The notes under the pieces are model-generated. The model made no database searches. It was not told the DNA's origin and saw only the letters and a list, made by a program, of their open reading frames with translations. A stretch of DNA of 64,000 nt from Methylicorpusculum sp. (GTDB taxonomy: Bacteria > Pseudomonadota > Gammaproteobacteria > Methylococcales > Methylomonadaceae): the NCBI RefSeq assembly GCF_030651835.1, contig NZ_JAUSBX010000087.1:62001-126000 (forward strand). The letters run 5' to 3'. How positions within the stretch are numbered: the first letter of the stretch is position 1; each line of letters starts with the position of its first letter. Both the position numbers and the translations under genes were made by a program. This document shows positions 9,162 to 17,282 of the stretch, piece by piece.

Positions 9162-9196
9162 ATGCCCGCGAACTGAGGTGGTTCAATTGCGGGCAT
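9162..9196. repeat. Bulged hairpin palindrome
   Basis: ATGCCCGC-GAAC at 9162-9173 pairs with GTTC-(AATT)-GCGGGCAT at 9181-9196, a 12-base-pair stem with a four-base bulge and a 7-base loop. There is no T-run, so it is not a standard terminator. It lies 93 bases upstream of the peroxidase start, after the nested repeat. Confidence 0.6.
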
Positions 9197-9288
9197 AGCC
9201 CCCGCCTACTGAACGGCCTATCGTTCAAAGTGGCTGGCAACAGCGCTTTTTAGTATAAACTCGAGATTCAGCCACAGGAAAATTGACT

Positions 9289-10428
9289 ATGCCTAAACGC
9301 GTCATACTTATCTTGATAACCTGCATCCTTTACGCGTGCTCAGATCAACCCGAGCCCCCATTTGTCATGAGAATTTCGCCATCAGGTAACCCTTTATTGG
9401 GATTGCCGCCTTTGGCGATACCGGAGAACAATCCACAAACACCTGAAAAAGCAGCTCTGGGAAAACAGCTGTTTCAGGACAAGCGCTTTAGTGCCAATGA
9501 CAGCGTCAACTGCGCGCGCTGCCATGTTCCCGCCAACGCTTTTATTGACTCATTACCGGTCGCAGCAGGCATTAAAGATCAATTCGGCACCCGCAACAGC
9601 CCCAGCGTTATCAATGCTGCATTTTACGCGCATCAGTTTTGGGACGGCCGCAGAAACTCGTTAGAAGAACAGGCCAAAGACCCTTTTGTTAATGTCATAG
9701 AACACGGCCTCAACGATCACCGGAAAATCGTCGACATTGTCCGCACCGATCCGGACTACATCAAGCAATTCAGGCAGGTATTCGGCCTGGAGCCCGCACA
9801 CATTAAGATTGACCATGTCGTCATGGCTATCGCCGGCTTTGAACGCACTCTCATCGCTGGAGACAGTGCATTCGACCAGTATCGCTACGGTGGCAACAGA
9901 AACGCGCTTAGTGAAGCGGCCATTCGTGGACTGGCGGTATTTCAAGGAAACGGGCGGTGCGTCAGTTGCCATAAAATAGGAGAAACCAGCGCCCTCTTGA
10001 CTGATAACCGGTTCCATAATTTGGGTGTCGGTTTCGGCAAAATCGCAGGCAAACTGCCAGTTATCATTAACGAGTCAAAACAAGCTGAGACAAAAATGGA
10101 TGAAGCGGTGTTAACCAACGCCGAACTCTCGGAGTTGGGCCGTTATGCCGTTACGGGTGATGCAACCGACCTGGGCCGCTTTAAAACACCGACTTTACGC
10201 AACATTGTCCTGACTGCGCCTTATATGCATGGCGGCAGTTTGGCAAACCTCGCAGAAGTCATCGAATTTCACAATCGGGGCGGAAATGCCAATCCGTTTC
10301 TGGATGCCGAAATCCGCCCCTTGGGTTTGAATCAACAGGAAAAATCGGATCTGCTCGCCTTTATGGAAGCATTGACCAGCAGCCAATTTGCCGATGCCAA
10401 TTACTTTAAACAGACCTCGATGCAGTAG
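9289..10428 (+). CDS. Di-haem cytochrome c peroxidase / MauG-family lipoprotein
   Basis: The ORF track starts at a TTG (9283), but the ATG at 9289 has AGGAA eight bases upstream and is preferred (379 residues). A lipoprotein signal ends in ILYAC, with lipidated C17. Two haem c motifs are present, CARCH (C75-H79) and CVSCH (C224-H228), in the usual arrangement of the CcpA/MauG family. Family role: reduction of hydrogen peroxide using periplasmic cytochrome or cupredoxin electrons, or oxidation of protein partners. The lipobox implies membrane anchoring on the periplasmic side rather than a soluble enzyme. It stands alone between repeat-rich regions, so its regulation and electron donor are unknown. 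Peroxidase versus MauG-like activity cannot be settled from sequence alone. Confidence 0.9.
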   Translation: MPKRVILILITCILYACSDQPEPPFVMRISPSGNPLLGLPPLAIPENNPQTPEKAALGKQLFQDKRFSANDSVNCARCHVPANAFIDSLPVAAGIKDQFGTRNSPSVINAAFYAHQFWDGRRNSLEEQAKDPFVNVIEHGLNDHRKIVDIVRTDPDYIKQFRQVFGLEPAHIKIDHVVMAIAGFERTLIAGDSAFDQYRYGGNRNALSEAAIRGLAVFQGNGRCVSCHKIGETSALLTDNRFHNLGVGFGKIAGKLPVIINESKQAETKMDEAVLTNAELSELGRYAVTGDATDLGRFKTPTLRNIVLTAPYMHGGSLANLAEVIEFHNRGGNANPFLDAEIRPLGLNQQEKSDLLAFMEALTSSQFADANYFKQTSMQ

Positions 10429-10603
10429 GTTGATCGAGCCCATCTGTAGGTGCGATCCCTAGACCGCGAGATTCGAAGACCGCTTAGCCAAGCAAAGTCT
10501 TGAAGTACCGGCTTCGGAGCCTTTCATTACATATTCAGACGGGCCGGCTTCTCAACAAATTTCCTGATTATAAAGATCAATCAGCTCAGTCAAAAATCGT
10601 CAT

Positions 10604-10689
10604 CTCGGCAGGGATTGCCGAGATCCAGATGCCATGGATGGCGAGCGCCGAACACATCCTTGTGCTCTGGTTTCCGGCAATCCCTGCCG
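10604..10689. repeat. Interspersed palindrome with CGGCAGGGATTGCCG arms
   Basis: CGGCAGGGATTGCCG near 10605-10619 is repeated in inverted form as CGGCAATCCCTGCCG near 10671-10685. Each arm is itself a small palindrome (CTCGGCA...TGCCGAG and TTCCGGCA...TGCCGGAA). This two-hairpin layout is typical of paired REP elements. A related core, GCATTCC-GGCAG-GGAATGC, occurs near 16590. Confidence 0.6.
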
Positions 10690-10751
10690 GAAAGACGTTG
10701 TTGATGAAGCATCTATTTAATCAGGACAAATTTTAGAATTAGTTAGCGTCG

Positions 10752-10839
10752 GTAGGTTGGGTTAGGCGATAGCCAACCCAAGATTTCAAGGTCATGGCGT
10801 TAATTGTTGGGTTGCGAAAAGCATGCAAACCCAACCTAC
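10752..10839. repeat. Interspersed palindrome with GTAGGTTGGGTT ends
   Basis: GTAGGTTGGGTT (10752-10763) is matched by a perfect inverted copy, AACCCAACCTAC (10828-10839). Inside, GGGTTAGGCGATAGCCAACCC forms a further hairpin. The core TTAGGCGATAGCC recurs at 13701-13730, so this is one repeat family with two members in the window. Confidence 0.7.
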
Positions 10840-11063
10840 TTTGAATAAGGACAAAAAGTCTGAGTGACAAAATTTGTCACTTTAGGACACGATAACGCAA
10901 CCCTCACCGTACTAGTTTCCATTAATCGAATAAATCGCCTGTCGATTTATTTTTTCTTTAGCCCGGCATAGACCTCAACACTTGCACGCCACATCAATAA
11001 ATTCGCAGAATTGCCGACAGGCAAGCCCTGATTAGCGCAAAAGTTTTTATTAACTATTTACTT

Positions 11064-11079
11064 TGGCATACCTAATGCT
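11064..11079 (+). promoter_or_regulatory. Probable sigma54 promoter of pilA
   Basis: TTGGCATACCTAATGCT has GG (11065-11066) and GC (11077-11078) exactly ten bases apart, the -24/-12 layout of RpoN promoters. It is about 50 bases upstream of the pilA ATG, leaving a leader of some 35 bases. pilA is RpoN/PilR-controlled in Pseudomonas, so the assignment fits known biology. Confidence 0.75.
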
Positions 11080-11126
11080 TTAGTCATCTCGAAACGAATT
11101 GACTCCCCCAACGAAGGAATTTAACT

Positions 11127-11573
11127 ATGAAAATTCAAATGCAAAAAGTACAACAAGGTTTTACGTTAATCGAGTTAATGATCGTGGTCGCGATCATCGG
11201 TATCTTGGCGGCTGTAGCGATTCCGGCTTATCAAGATTATGTGGCAAGATCTCAAGTCACTGAAGCATTGAGCTTGGCATCGGGACCCAAGACGGCAATA
11301 TCTGAATATTGGAGTGCCAAAGGAGAAATGCCAGATTCAAATAGTACCGCAGGCATTGCAGACACAATACAAGGCACCTATGTGAATTCTGTAGTAATTG
11401 GAGCAACTGGAACAATTACTGCGACTATGAAAGGAACCGGTGTGGCCTCCGGTATAGCGAATGCGACCTTAGTCTTAAGCCCCGCAACAACAGCCGGATC
11501 AATTCAATGGGTTTGTAGATCTGGCACAACAGATGGTCTAGCGCCTAAATATCTACCCTCATCATGCAGATAA
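11127..11573 (+). CDS. pilA: Type IVa major pilin PilA
   Basis: A 148-residue prepilin with a short positively charged leader ([11 protein letters not shown]) cut before phenylalanine by PilD, then the class IVa segment [20 protein letters not shown] containing Glu5 of the mature protein. The C-terminus carries a likely disulphide pair, VCRSG and SSC, as in pseudomonad-type pilins. It should assemble into the pilus fibre across the inner membrane. It has a sigma54-type promoter upstream and a strong terminator downstream, so it is largely a single-gene transcript made at high level. The next gene is a GT-C-like membrane protein, an arrangement seen for pilin glycosyltransferases such as TfpW and TfpO. 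Confidence 0.96.
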   Translation: MKIQMQKVQQGFTLIELMIVVAIIGILAAVAIPAYQDYVARSQVTEALSLASGPKTAISEYWSAKGEMPDSNSTAGIADTIQGTYVNSVVIGATGTITATMKGTGVASGIANATLVLSPATTAGSIQWVCRSGTTDGLAPKYLPSSCR

Positions 11574-11596
11574 TCAGATAATTACCCTTATCTATA

Positions 11597-11633
11597 AACC
11601 GGCTTGTGTTGATAAATGCAAGTCGGTTTTTTT
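11597..11633 (+). terminator. Intrinsic terminator after pilA
   Basis: AACCGGCTTG and CAAGTCGGTT form a ten-position stem (one G-T pair) with a 12-base loop, followed by a run of seven T. It ends only 13 bases before the start of the next gene, so that gene is expressed by readthrough or from a promoter within the pilA region. Confidence 0.85.
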
Positions 11634-11645
11634 ATATAAAGATGA

Positions 11646-13583
11646 ATGAAAAATCTAAACAAGTACAAAAATTGGTTGATCTTTATTTTAATTTACCTAC
11701 TGATTTACTTACCCGGTCTAAATGGTCCATTTTTATTTGATGATTTTGCTAATCTCAACAAACTAGGTGATTTCAACGGCATCAGAAACCTCGATACTTT
11801 TTTTAAATACCTAGCCAGCGGCATTGCTGGTCCTACCGGCCGCCCCATCAGCCTACTCAGTTTTTTAGTCAACGCCACCAACTGGCCGGCCGACCCTTTT
11901 CCATTCAAATTAACTAATGTCCTGTTACACGGCTTGAATGGTTTTTTTCTTTTTTTGCTTTGCCGTATTCTTTCTTTAAGCCTAAACGCTCAACCCAAAA
12001 AAGCAGCAACTATTGCATTAGTCGCAACCAGTTTTTGGTTGTTACATCCTTTCTTTGTGTCCACCGTGCTTTATGTTGTCCAACGCATGGCGATGTTAAG
12101 CACTTTCTTTTCGATTGCGGGTCTCTGGCTTTATTGCAAAGGTCGCTTGCTTATTCCCGTTGATATTAAGCGCGGCTACAGTTACATGAGTTTAGGTATA
12201 GGCTTGGGGACGCTGCTTGCTTTATTGAGTAAAGAAAACGGTATTCTTCTTCCTCTATTAGCCGCTTGTGTGGAATTGTGTATTTTCAGGCATCCCAGCA
12301 ATCAGGCCACGCCTTTAAACCGCTATTGGGCCTTTGTCTTTCTCTTGTTGCCAAGCCTGTTAGTCTTGGGCTACCTGCTTTATGTGATTAACCCCTACAC
12401 ATTTTCGCATCCTTTCGGCAATCGCAATTTCACATTACCTGAACGTTTATTAACCGAATCCCGAATAGTCACCGGTTATCTTTATAATTTGCTCATTCCC
12501 AAAATGTCTTATCCCGGCATCCTGAATGAAAACATTCAATTATCTAAAAATTTATGGGAACCGATACAGACCCTTTATAGCGTTGTATTTATTCTGCTGT
12601 TACCTGTTGTTGCTTTATTTTTACGCAGGCAATTGCCTTATGTGTCATTGGCCATTTTATTTTTCTTGGCGGGGCATTTGCTGGAATCGACCACGATAGG
12701 ACTTGAACTTTATTTCGAACATCGAAACTATTTGCCTGCAATTTTTCTCTTCATGCCAGTGGGACAACTTTTTGTCAGTGCCGACTCTAAACTGATCAAA
12801 GCATTTGTCATCCTGATGCTATTTGTTAGCGCCCTGTTTACCCAGCAACTGAGCAAACTTTGGGGCAATGAACTGGAATTGACGCTGTATTGGGCAAAGC
12901 AAAATCCGGATTCCGCGCGCGCGCAAAGAACCGCAGCAATGGCTCTAGAACAGGCAGGACAAGCTTCCGCAGCATTAAACATGCTTACCCATGCGAAACA
13001 AACTATCCCTGATAATCTTGACATTTATTGGCATTGGTTAATTTTAAAATGCCATCAAACCCCTATCAGCGCAGTTGAATTTAATGAAATCCTGCACGCA
13101 TCTGAACACCTGATATTTGACAGCCGTCATTTCAATATTTTACAAGCCACAGTAGAAACCATGCTTACCGGCGAATGCCAGGGTCTTGATACTGAAAATG
13201 CGCTAAATTTTTTAGACGTTCTAATGAAAAACCCAGGTTTAAAAAGCAATCCTCGTTTGCAATTTCAGCTGCATCATTTAAAAGGAATTGTTTATAGCCG
13301 ATCTCATAGGCCAAAGCAGGCATTTACCGAGTTTGAAACAGTTCTGTCCCTGATGGGTAATGTTGAACACGGTTTGGTACAAATTGGCATTCTTGCTTCG
13401 CAAGGTTATTTCAAAGAAGCCCTGCTTCACTTACAAAGTATCGAAAATATTCTCGCTCAAAAAACCGTAACAAACACTGCCCTAATGAACGCCAAACCAG
13501 ATTATCAAGCTGAAATTAAGCAGATAAAACAAAACATGTTAGACGATCTTGCAAAAACAGCAAATACCGCCCCCAAGAATTAG
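11646..13583 (+). CDS. GT-C type multi-pass glycosyltransferase with C-terminal TPR region (candidate pilin glycosyltransferase)
   Basis: A 645-residue membrane protein. The N-terminal two thirds has about ten hydrophobic segments, starting WLIFILIYLLIYLPGL. The first extracytoplasmic loop carries LFDDFANL followed by GRPISLLSFLVNA and KLTNVLLHGLNG, features shared with TMTC/DUF1736-type GT-C transferases that take sugars from polyprenyl phosphate. The last 230 or so residues are soluble and TPR-like (QNPDSARAQRTAAMALEQAG). It starts 13 bases after the pilA terminator without a clear ribosome-binding site. Position behind pilA and before a polyprenyl-phosphate type GT2 suggests pilin glycosylation, similar in idea to TfpW. 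This is inference; an O-antigen or other surface role is possible. Confidence 0.75.
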   Translation: MKNLNKYKNWLIFILIYLLIYLPGLNGPFLFDDFANLNKLGDFNGIRNLDTFFKYLASGIAGPTGRPISLLSFLVNATNWPADPFPFKLTNVLLHGLNGFFLFLLCRILSLSLNAQPKKAATIALVATSFWLLHPFFVSTVLYVVQRMAMLSTFFSIAGLWLYCKGRLLIPVDIKRGYSYMSLGIGLGTLLALLSKENGILLPLLAACVELCIFRHPSNQATPLNRYWAFVFLLLPSLLVLGYLLYVINPYTFSHPFGNRNFTLPERLLTESRIVTGYLYNLLIPKMSYPGILNENIQLSKNLWEPIQTLYSVVFILLLPVVALFLRRQLPYVSLAILFFLAGHLLESTTIGLELYFEHRNYLPAIFLFMPVGQLFVSADSKLIKAFVILMLFVSALFTQQLSKLWGNELELTLYWAKQNPDSARAQRTAAMALEQAGQASAALNMLTHAKQTIPDNLDIYWHWLILKCHQTPISAVEFNEILHASEHLIFDSRHFNILQATVETMLTGECQGLDTENALNFLDVLMKNPGLKSNPRLQFQLHHLKGIVYSRSHRPKQAFTEFETVLSLMGNVEHGLVQIGILASQGYFKEALLHLQSIENILAQKTVTNTALMNAKPDYQAEIKQIKQNMLDDLAKTANTAPKN

Positions 13584-13700
13584 CCAATATCAATCTTGTC
13601 CACTCTACAGCTATCGTCTGCATGTGCCGATTTTGCACCTAATCAAGTTGAACCAAAGTTCACCTGCATTTCCGGGTTCTGCTAAACTTCAGTCCCGAAG

Positions 13701-13730
13701 ATTGGATTAGGCGATAGCCTTAATCCAATC
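13701..13730. repeat. Short palindrome sharing the TTAGGCGATAGCC core
   Basis: ATTGGATTA-GGC and GCC-TTAATCCAAT form a near-perfect hairpin in the 184-base gap before the GT2 gene. The centre GGCGATAGCC is the same as in the repeat at 10752-10839. It lies within the putative glycosylation gene run and lacks a T-run. Confidence 0.6.
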
Positions 13731-13767
13731 TAATTAAACTTCAGACCCATCTTCATCTGACTGCCTT

Positions 13768-14661
13768 GTGAATTCAAAAATACAACTCAGCATTGTGCTC
13801 CCGGCTAAAAACGAAGCGGCTAATTTGCCGGAATTGTTAACTCAATTGAAGGCGATCGTACCGGATGCTGAATTTTTGGTGATTAATGACGGTTCTACCG
13901 ATAACACGGCTCAAATTGCTCAACAGGCCGGCGCCAGGGTCATTAGCCACCCTTACAGCCAAGGCAATGGGGCATCGATCAAAACCGGCGCCAGAAATGC
14001 GCGGGGTGGAATACTGATTTTCATGGATGCCGACGGCCAGCATAATCCGCAAAACATTCCGGCACTATTGGCCAAACTGAATGAAGGTTATGACATGGTG
14101 GTGGGCGCCAGACACGTCAGTACTCAAGCCTCCTGGTTCAGAAAAATTGGCAATTCATTTTATAACCGGCTGGCTTCGTTAATGACAGGCCATAAGATTG
14201 AAGATCTTACCTGCGGTTTTCGGGCGGTCAAAGCGAATAAATTCAGAAAATTTCTTTACCTTTTGCCCAACGGTTTTTCTTATCCGACCACCAGCACCAT
14301 GGCTTTTTTTCGCTCCGGGTTTCCGGTCGCCTATGTGCCTATCCATGCCGGAAAACGGGAAGGCAAAAGCCATATCCGCCTGCTGCGTGACGGGGTTCGA
14401 TTTTTTATCATCATCCTGCGAATTGGGGCACTTTTTTCACCTATGCGCTTATTTTTACCGATCAGCGGTTCGGTATTTTTAATAGGCATCAGCTACTACG
14501 CCTATACCTATTTTACTAGCGGCCGGTTTACCAACATGAGCGCCTTGCTCATTCTGTCGTCCTTAATCATCTTTTTGATAGGCATTCTTTCCGAACAAAT
14601 TTCATCCCTTCATTATCGCGATGCAGAACGTAATGAAAAAGATCCTGCTGGTAACCCGTAA
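13768..14661 (+). CDS. GT2 family polyprenyl-phosphate glycosyltransferase (DPM1/GtrB-like)
   Basis: A 297-residue protein with a GTG start. The GT-A fold is shown by LSIVLPAKNEAANLPEL, the nucleotide-binding VINDGSTDNTA, and the metal-binding DADGQHNP. Two hydrophobic segments close the chain (about 225-245 and 255-275). This is the layout of dolichyl/undecaprenyl-phosphate sugar transferases, which move a sugar from a nucleotide to a lipid carrier on the cytoplasmic face. Such a lipid-linked sugar is the donor expected for the GT-C protein encoded just upstream. The end overlaps the next gene. The sugar is not predictable. Confidence 0.85.
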   Translation: MNSKIQLSIVLPAKNEAANLPELLTQLKAIVPDAEFLVINDGSTDNTAQIAQQAGARVISHPYSQGNGASIKTGARNARGGILIFMDADGQHNPQNIPALLAKLNEGYDMVVGARHVSTQASWFRKIGNSFYNRLASLMTGHKIEDLTCGFRAVKANKFRKFLYLLPNGFSYPTTSTMAFFRSGFPVAYVPIHAGKREGKSHIRLLRDGVRFFIIILRIGALFSPMRLFLPISGSVFLIGISYYAYTYFTSGRFTNMSALLILSSLIIFLIGILSEQISSLHYRDAERNEKDPAGNP

Positions 14662-15805
14662 CTTTCCTCCACTCAGAGGTGGAATGGAGCGTCTTAATCA
14701 TCATATTTATCTGGAATTAAACAAGACTTTCGATGTGGTGGTCGCGGGCCCTGCTGACATTCTTTTATATTTAAGCCCATCAACTCGCTATTGTGAATTT
14801 CCGCACAGGCCTTTACCCGTATTCTTCTGGTTTTCATTTTGGTCAACACTGCGTCTGGCAATCAAAGAAAAACCCGCACTTATCATTTCCGGAAGTGGCA
14901 TCACTGCCTTATCGGCCCGTTTAATAGGCTACTTGTGCCAAGCCAAAGTAATTACTTTTATCCATGGCTTGGATGTTGTTATGCCCCACCCTGTTTATCA
15001 AAGGCTATTTCTCCCCGCCATACGCGCATGTGATGCTATTTGGGTCAATAGTCAAAACACGGCCAATTTGGCGATTAATAAGGGGGTTTGTTCCAATAAA
15101 ATAAAAACCGTTTACCCAGGCGTTGTTATCCCGGAAAACAACACTTTATCCCAATATTCAACTGATTTTAGAAGCGAATTGGGGTTGACCCAAGATCTAA
15201 AGATTCTGTTAAGCGTTGGCCGTTTGACTGAACGTAAAGGTCTGGTTGAATTTATACTTTACTCCTTACCTGATATCGTCAAAGCCTGCCCGGACTGCAT
15301 TCTTATTATTATTGGCGATGAACCCAACAATGCCTTGCATCATAAAACCGGCGCAAAGGAAAAAATCACTCAAGCTGCAAAAGACAAGGGGCTTGAAAAG
15401 CATGTCATTTTTTTGGGTCATGTTAGCGAATTTCAACTTGAAGCGGCTTATCAGAGCAGCCAACTGCACATTTTTCCTGTGCTTGATCTGCCGGGCGACA
15501 TAGAAGGATTCGGCATGGTGGCTATTGAAGCCGCCGTTTACGGTCTGCCTACGGTAGCCTTTGCGGTTGGCGGCGTTCCTGAAGCGGTAAGCCACCATAA
15601 ATCGGGCTGGTTAATTGAACCCGGAAACTATCCGGCAATGACTGAAACGGTGATAAACAGCCTTGCCAACCTCAACTCATCACACCAAACAGTGACCCCT
15701 GACAGTTGCCGCCAACATGGAGCAGAATTTTCATGGGACATTTTCGGCGACAGAATAAAGCAGCTTTGCTGGGAATTAATTACTCAAAATGAGCAAAACC
15801 AATGA
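14633..15805 (+). CDS. GT4 family glycosyltransferase
   Basis: The ORF opens at 14621, but MKKILLVTRNFPP at 14633 is the natural start (390 residues). The GT-B fold is seen from the N-terminal RNFPPLRGGMERL loop, SVGRLTERKG at the start of the second domain, and the donor-binding EGFGMVAIEAAVYGLPTVA with the family glutamates. It is a cytoplasmic retaining transferase, probably building a glycan or glycolipid from nucleotide sugars. It overlaps the GT2 gene by about 29 bases and the methyltransferase gene by 4, so the three are probably co-translated. Acceptor and sugar are unknown. Confidence 0.9.
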   Translation: MKKILLVTRNFPPLRGGMERLNHHIYLELNKTFDVVVAGPADILLYLSPSTRYCEFPHRPLPVFFWFSFWSTLRLAIKEKPALIISGSGITALSARLIGYLCQAKVITFIHGLDVVMPHPVYQRLFLPAIRACDAIWVNSQNTANLAINKGVCSNKIKTVYPGVVIPENNTLSQYSTDFRSELGLTQDLKILLSVGRLTERKGLVEFILYSLPDIVKACPDCILIIIGDEPNNALHHKTGAKEKITQAAKDKGLEKHVIFLGHVSEFQLEAAYQSSQLHIFPVLDLPGDIEGFGMVAIEAAVYGLPTVAFAVGGVPEAVSHHKSGWLIEPGNYPAMTETVINSLANLNSSHQTVTPDSCRQHGAEFSWDIFGDRIKQLCWELITQNEQNQ

Positions 15806-16509
15806 ACAAGAATGACTATCAAGCCGTCGAAAAATTTTATGATACTGTTTACTACTCTGCAGCAAGTCAGGCAAAGAAGCCCAGTTTTCATTTACGTACA
15901 TTAGCGAAAAAAATCAATATTAAACCAGGTGAACAACTGCTGGACATTGCCTGTGGAACTGGGGCCTGGCTTGAGGCTGCCAGTAAATCGGGCGCTCAAG
16001 TAAACGGGATTGACATTTCCACACGAGCCATTGAGGTATGTCATGAAAGATTACCCGATAGTCATGTTGAAGTTGGTATTGCTGAAAGCCTACCTTTCCC
16101 TGACGCCTTTTTTGACGTAATCACCTGCCTCGGTTCACTGGAACATTTTTTAGATCAACCGAAGGCTGTTGAAGAAATGGTCCGAGTCGCGAAACCTGAT
16201 GCACGCTTTTTAATTCTGGTTCCCAATGCGGGGTTTCTTACTTATCGTTTGAGTTTATTTAAAGGCACACAACAACAAGCGATCAAAGAAACCATTAGAT
16301 GTCTCGATGACTGGGAGGCCCTATTTTCTCGTTCCGGGCTAACTGTGGAAAGTCGATGGGCTGATTACCATATTCTGTCAAAAGAATGGATTTTACGCCG
16401 ACCTTATAGAATGCTTCTACCACGGCTCATACAGGCAATTATCTTATTGGTTTGGCCCTTAAATTGGCAATATCAGGTTTATCATTTATGTTACAAATCC
16501 CCTCAATGA
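15802..16509 (+). CDS. Class I SAM-dependent methyltransferase
   Basis: A 235-residue methyltransferase of the Methyltransf_11 type. Motif I is LLDIACGTGAWLEAA, the acidic residue after strand 2 is in GIDIST, and motif IV is near DVITCLGSLEHFLD. The ATGA overlap with the GT4 gene puts it in the same transcript, so it may methylate the glycan or lipid built by the neighbouring transferases. It could also be an unrelated small-molecule enzyme. It is the last gene of the run; palindromic repeats follow. Confidence 0.85.
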   Translation: MNKNDYQAVEKFYDTVYYSAASQAKKPSFHLRTLAKKINIKPGEQLLDIACGTGAWLEAASKSGAQVNGIDISTRAIEVCHERLPDSHVEVGIAESLPFPDAFFDVITCLGSLEHFLDQPKAVEEMVRVAKPDARFLILVPNAGFLTYRLSLFKGTQQQAIKETIRCLDDWEALFSRSGLTVESRWADYHILSKEWILRRPYRMLLPRLIQAIILLVWPLNWQYQVYHLCYKSPQ

Positions 16510-16587
16510 TAAATCCAGCATTGACGAATAGGGAACCTAATGCCCCATCCGTTTGGCTTAGCCCAGCCTACGGAGAACCAGCATTCC

Positions 16588-16682
16588 GGCAGGGAATGCC
16601 ATAATCCGGAAGTAGGATGTGCTGAACAACGTGAAGCGCATCGGTCGCGATTGATGCGCCTCCTGGCGTCGGCACATCCTAC
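16588..16682. repeat. REP-like repeat cluster between convergent genes
   Basis: Two units sit in the gap between the methyltransferase and ssb genes. GCATTCC-GGCAG-GGAATGC near 16591-16609 is a small hairpin. Then GTAGGATGTGC (16612-16622) is matched by GCACATCCTAC (16672-16682), 11 perfect bases, enclosing GCGCATC (16636-16642) / GATGCGC (16653-16659). The ORF 16540-16803 reads through these repeats and is not a gene. Confidence 0.75.
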
Positions 16683-16755
16683 GGGCTCTGAGAGTCCCTT
16701 CGGCATAAGCCCATTTGTTGGTATTTTTTATTTGATTGTCTCTATCAGGTGTTCA

Positions 16756-17238
16756 TCAAAACGGAATATCGTCATCAAAATCGTCAAACTGGGCGGGCGC
16801 TGAAGCGGGTGGATTAGAGGGGCTATTGCCTGAACCTGAGGGCCTTGATGGTTGTTCTGATGGAGCATACCCGCCTCCCCCACTTTCCGCATAATTGGCC
16901 GTGCCTCCGCTACGGCTATCCAGCATGTGCATTTCTTCTGCAACAATTTCTGTGGTGTAGCGGTCTTGTCCGTCCTGGCCCTGCCATTTCTGGGTTCGAA
17001 TGCGCCCTTCCACGTAGACTTGACTGCCTTTTTTTAAATACTCACCAGCAATTTCCGCTAACCGCGCAAAAAAAACGACCCTGTGCCATTCTGTCTCTTC
17101 TTTACGTTCGTTGGTTTGTTTATCCCGCCAGCGTCTTGATGTAGCAAGGCGAATGGTGGTGACTGCGCCGCCGCTAGGCATATAACGAACTTCGGGATCC
17201 ACGCCCAATCGTCCGATTAAAGTAACTTTATTTAGCAT
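16756..17238 (-). CDS. ssb: Single-stranded DNA-binding protein
   Basis: A 160-residue SSB. The OB fold spans about residues 1-110, starting [19 protein letters not shown] with the typical TSRRWRDK and WHRVVFF segments. A flexible glycine/proline/serine-rich linker follows, and the chain ends in the acidic tip DFDDDIPF, which recruits repair and replication partners. The protein acts as a tetramer on single-stranded DNA. GGAGAA precedes the ATG. It lies 44 bases downstream of the YajR-like transporter gene in the same direction, a frequent arrangement in gammaproteobacteria. Confidence 0.97.
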   Translation of the reverse strand: MLNKVTLIGRLGVDPEVRYMPSGGAVTTIRLATSRRWRDKQTNERKEETEWHRVVFFARLAEIAGEYLKKGSQVYVEGRIRTQKWQGQDGQDRYTTEIVAEEMHMLDSRSGGTANYAESGGGGYAPSEQPSRPSGSGNSPSNPPASAPAQFDDFDDDIPF

Positions 17239-17282
17239 AGGTTCTCCAGAAAAATAGTGGTCTGATCAAAAGACTTGTCGTG

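Larger units (their letters stand above)
8250..9288. other. Long intergenic region, repeat-rich with one decayed coding remnant
   Basis: About 1 kb lies between the divergent receptor and cytochrome peroxidase genes, with no intact gene of useful length. Near the receptor start there is a small perfect hairpin CCGCTTT/AAAGCGG at 8456-8473, in its probable leader. Further right are a decayed reading frame (8720-8914) and two palindromic repeats (9024-9111 and 9162-9196), listed separately. Promoters for both flanking genes must lie here, but I could not pick convincing -35/-10 boxes. Confidence 0.6.
10429..11126. other. Repeat-containing intergenic region upstream of pilA
   Basis: Between the peroxidase gene and pilA lie two palindromic repeat units (10604-10689 and 10752-10839) and the pilA promoter region (from about 11050). 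The ORF 10500-10736 in the track falls over the repeats and has no protein-like features. No RNA gene was recognised. Confidence 0.6.

Noticed and set aside
9162-9196. Rho-independent terminator
   Set aside because: The hairpin has a bulge and is not followed by a T-run, and it lies upstream rather than downstream of the peroxidase gene.
10500-10736. 78-residue ORF upstream of pilA
   Set aside because: It reads through the palindromic repeat at 10604-10689 and has no domain or start signal.
16540-16803. 87-residue ORF between the methyltransferase and ssb
   Set aside because: It crosses REP-like palindromes and runs into the ssb 3-prime end on the other strand.
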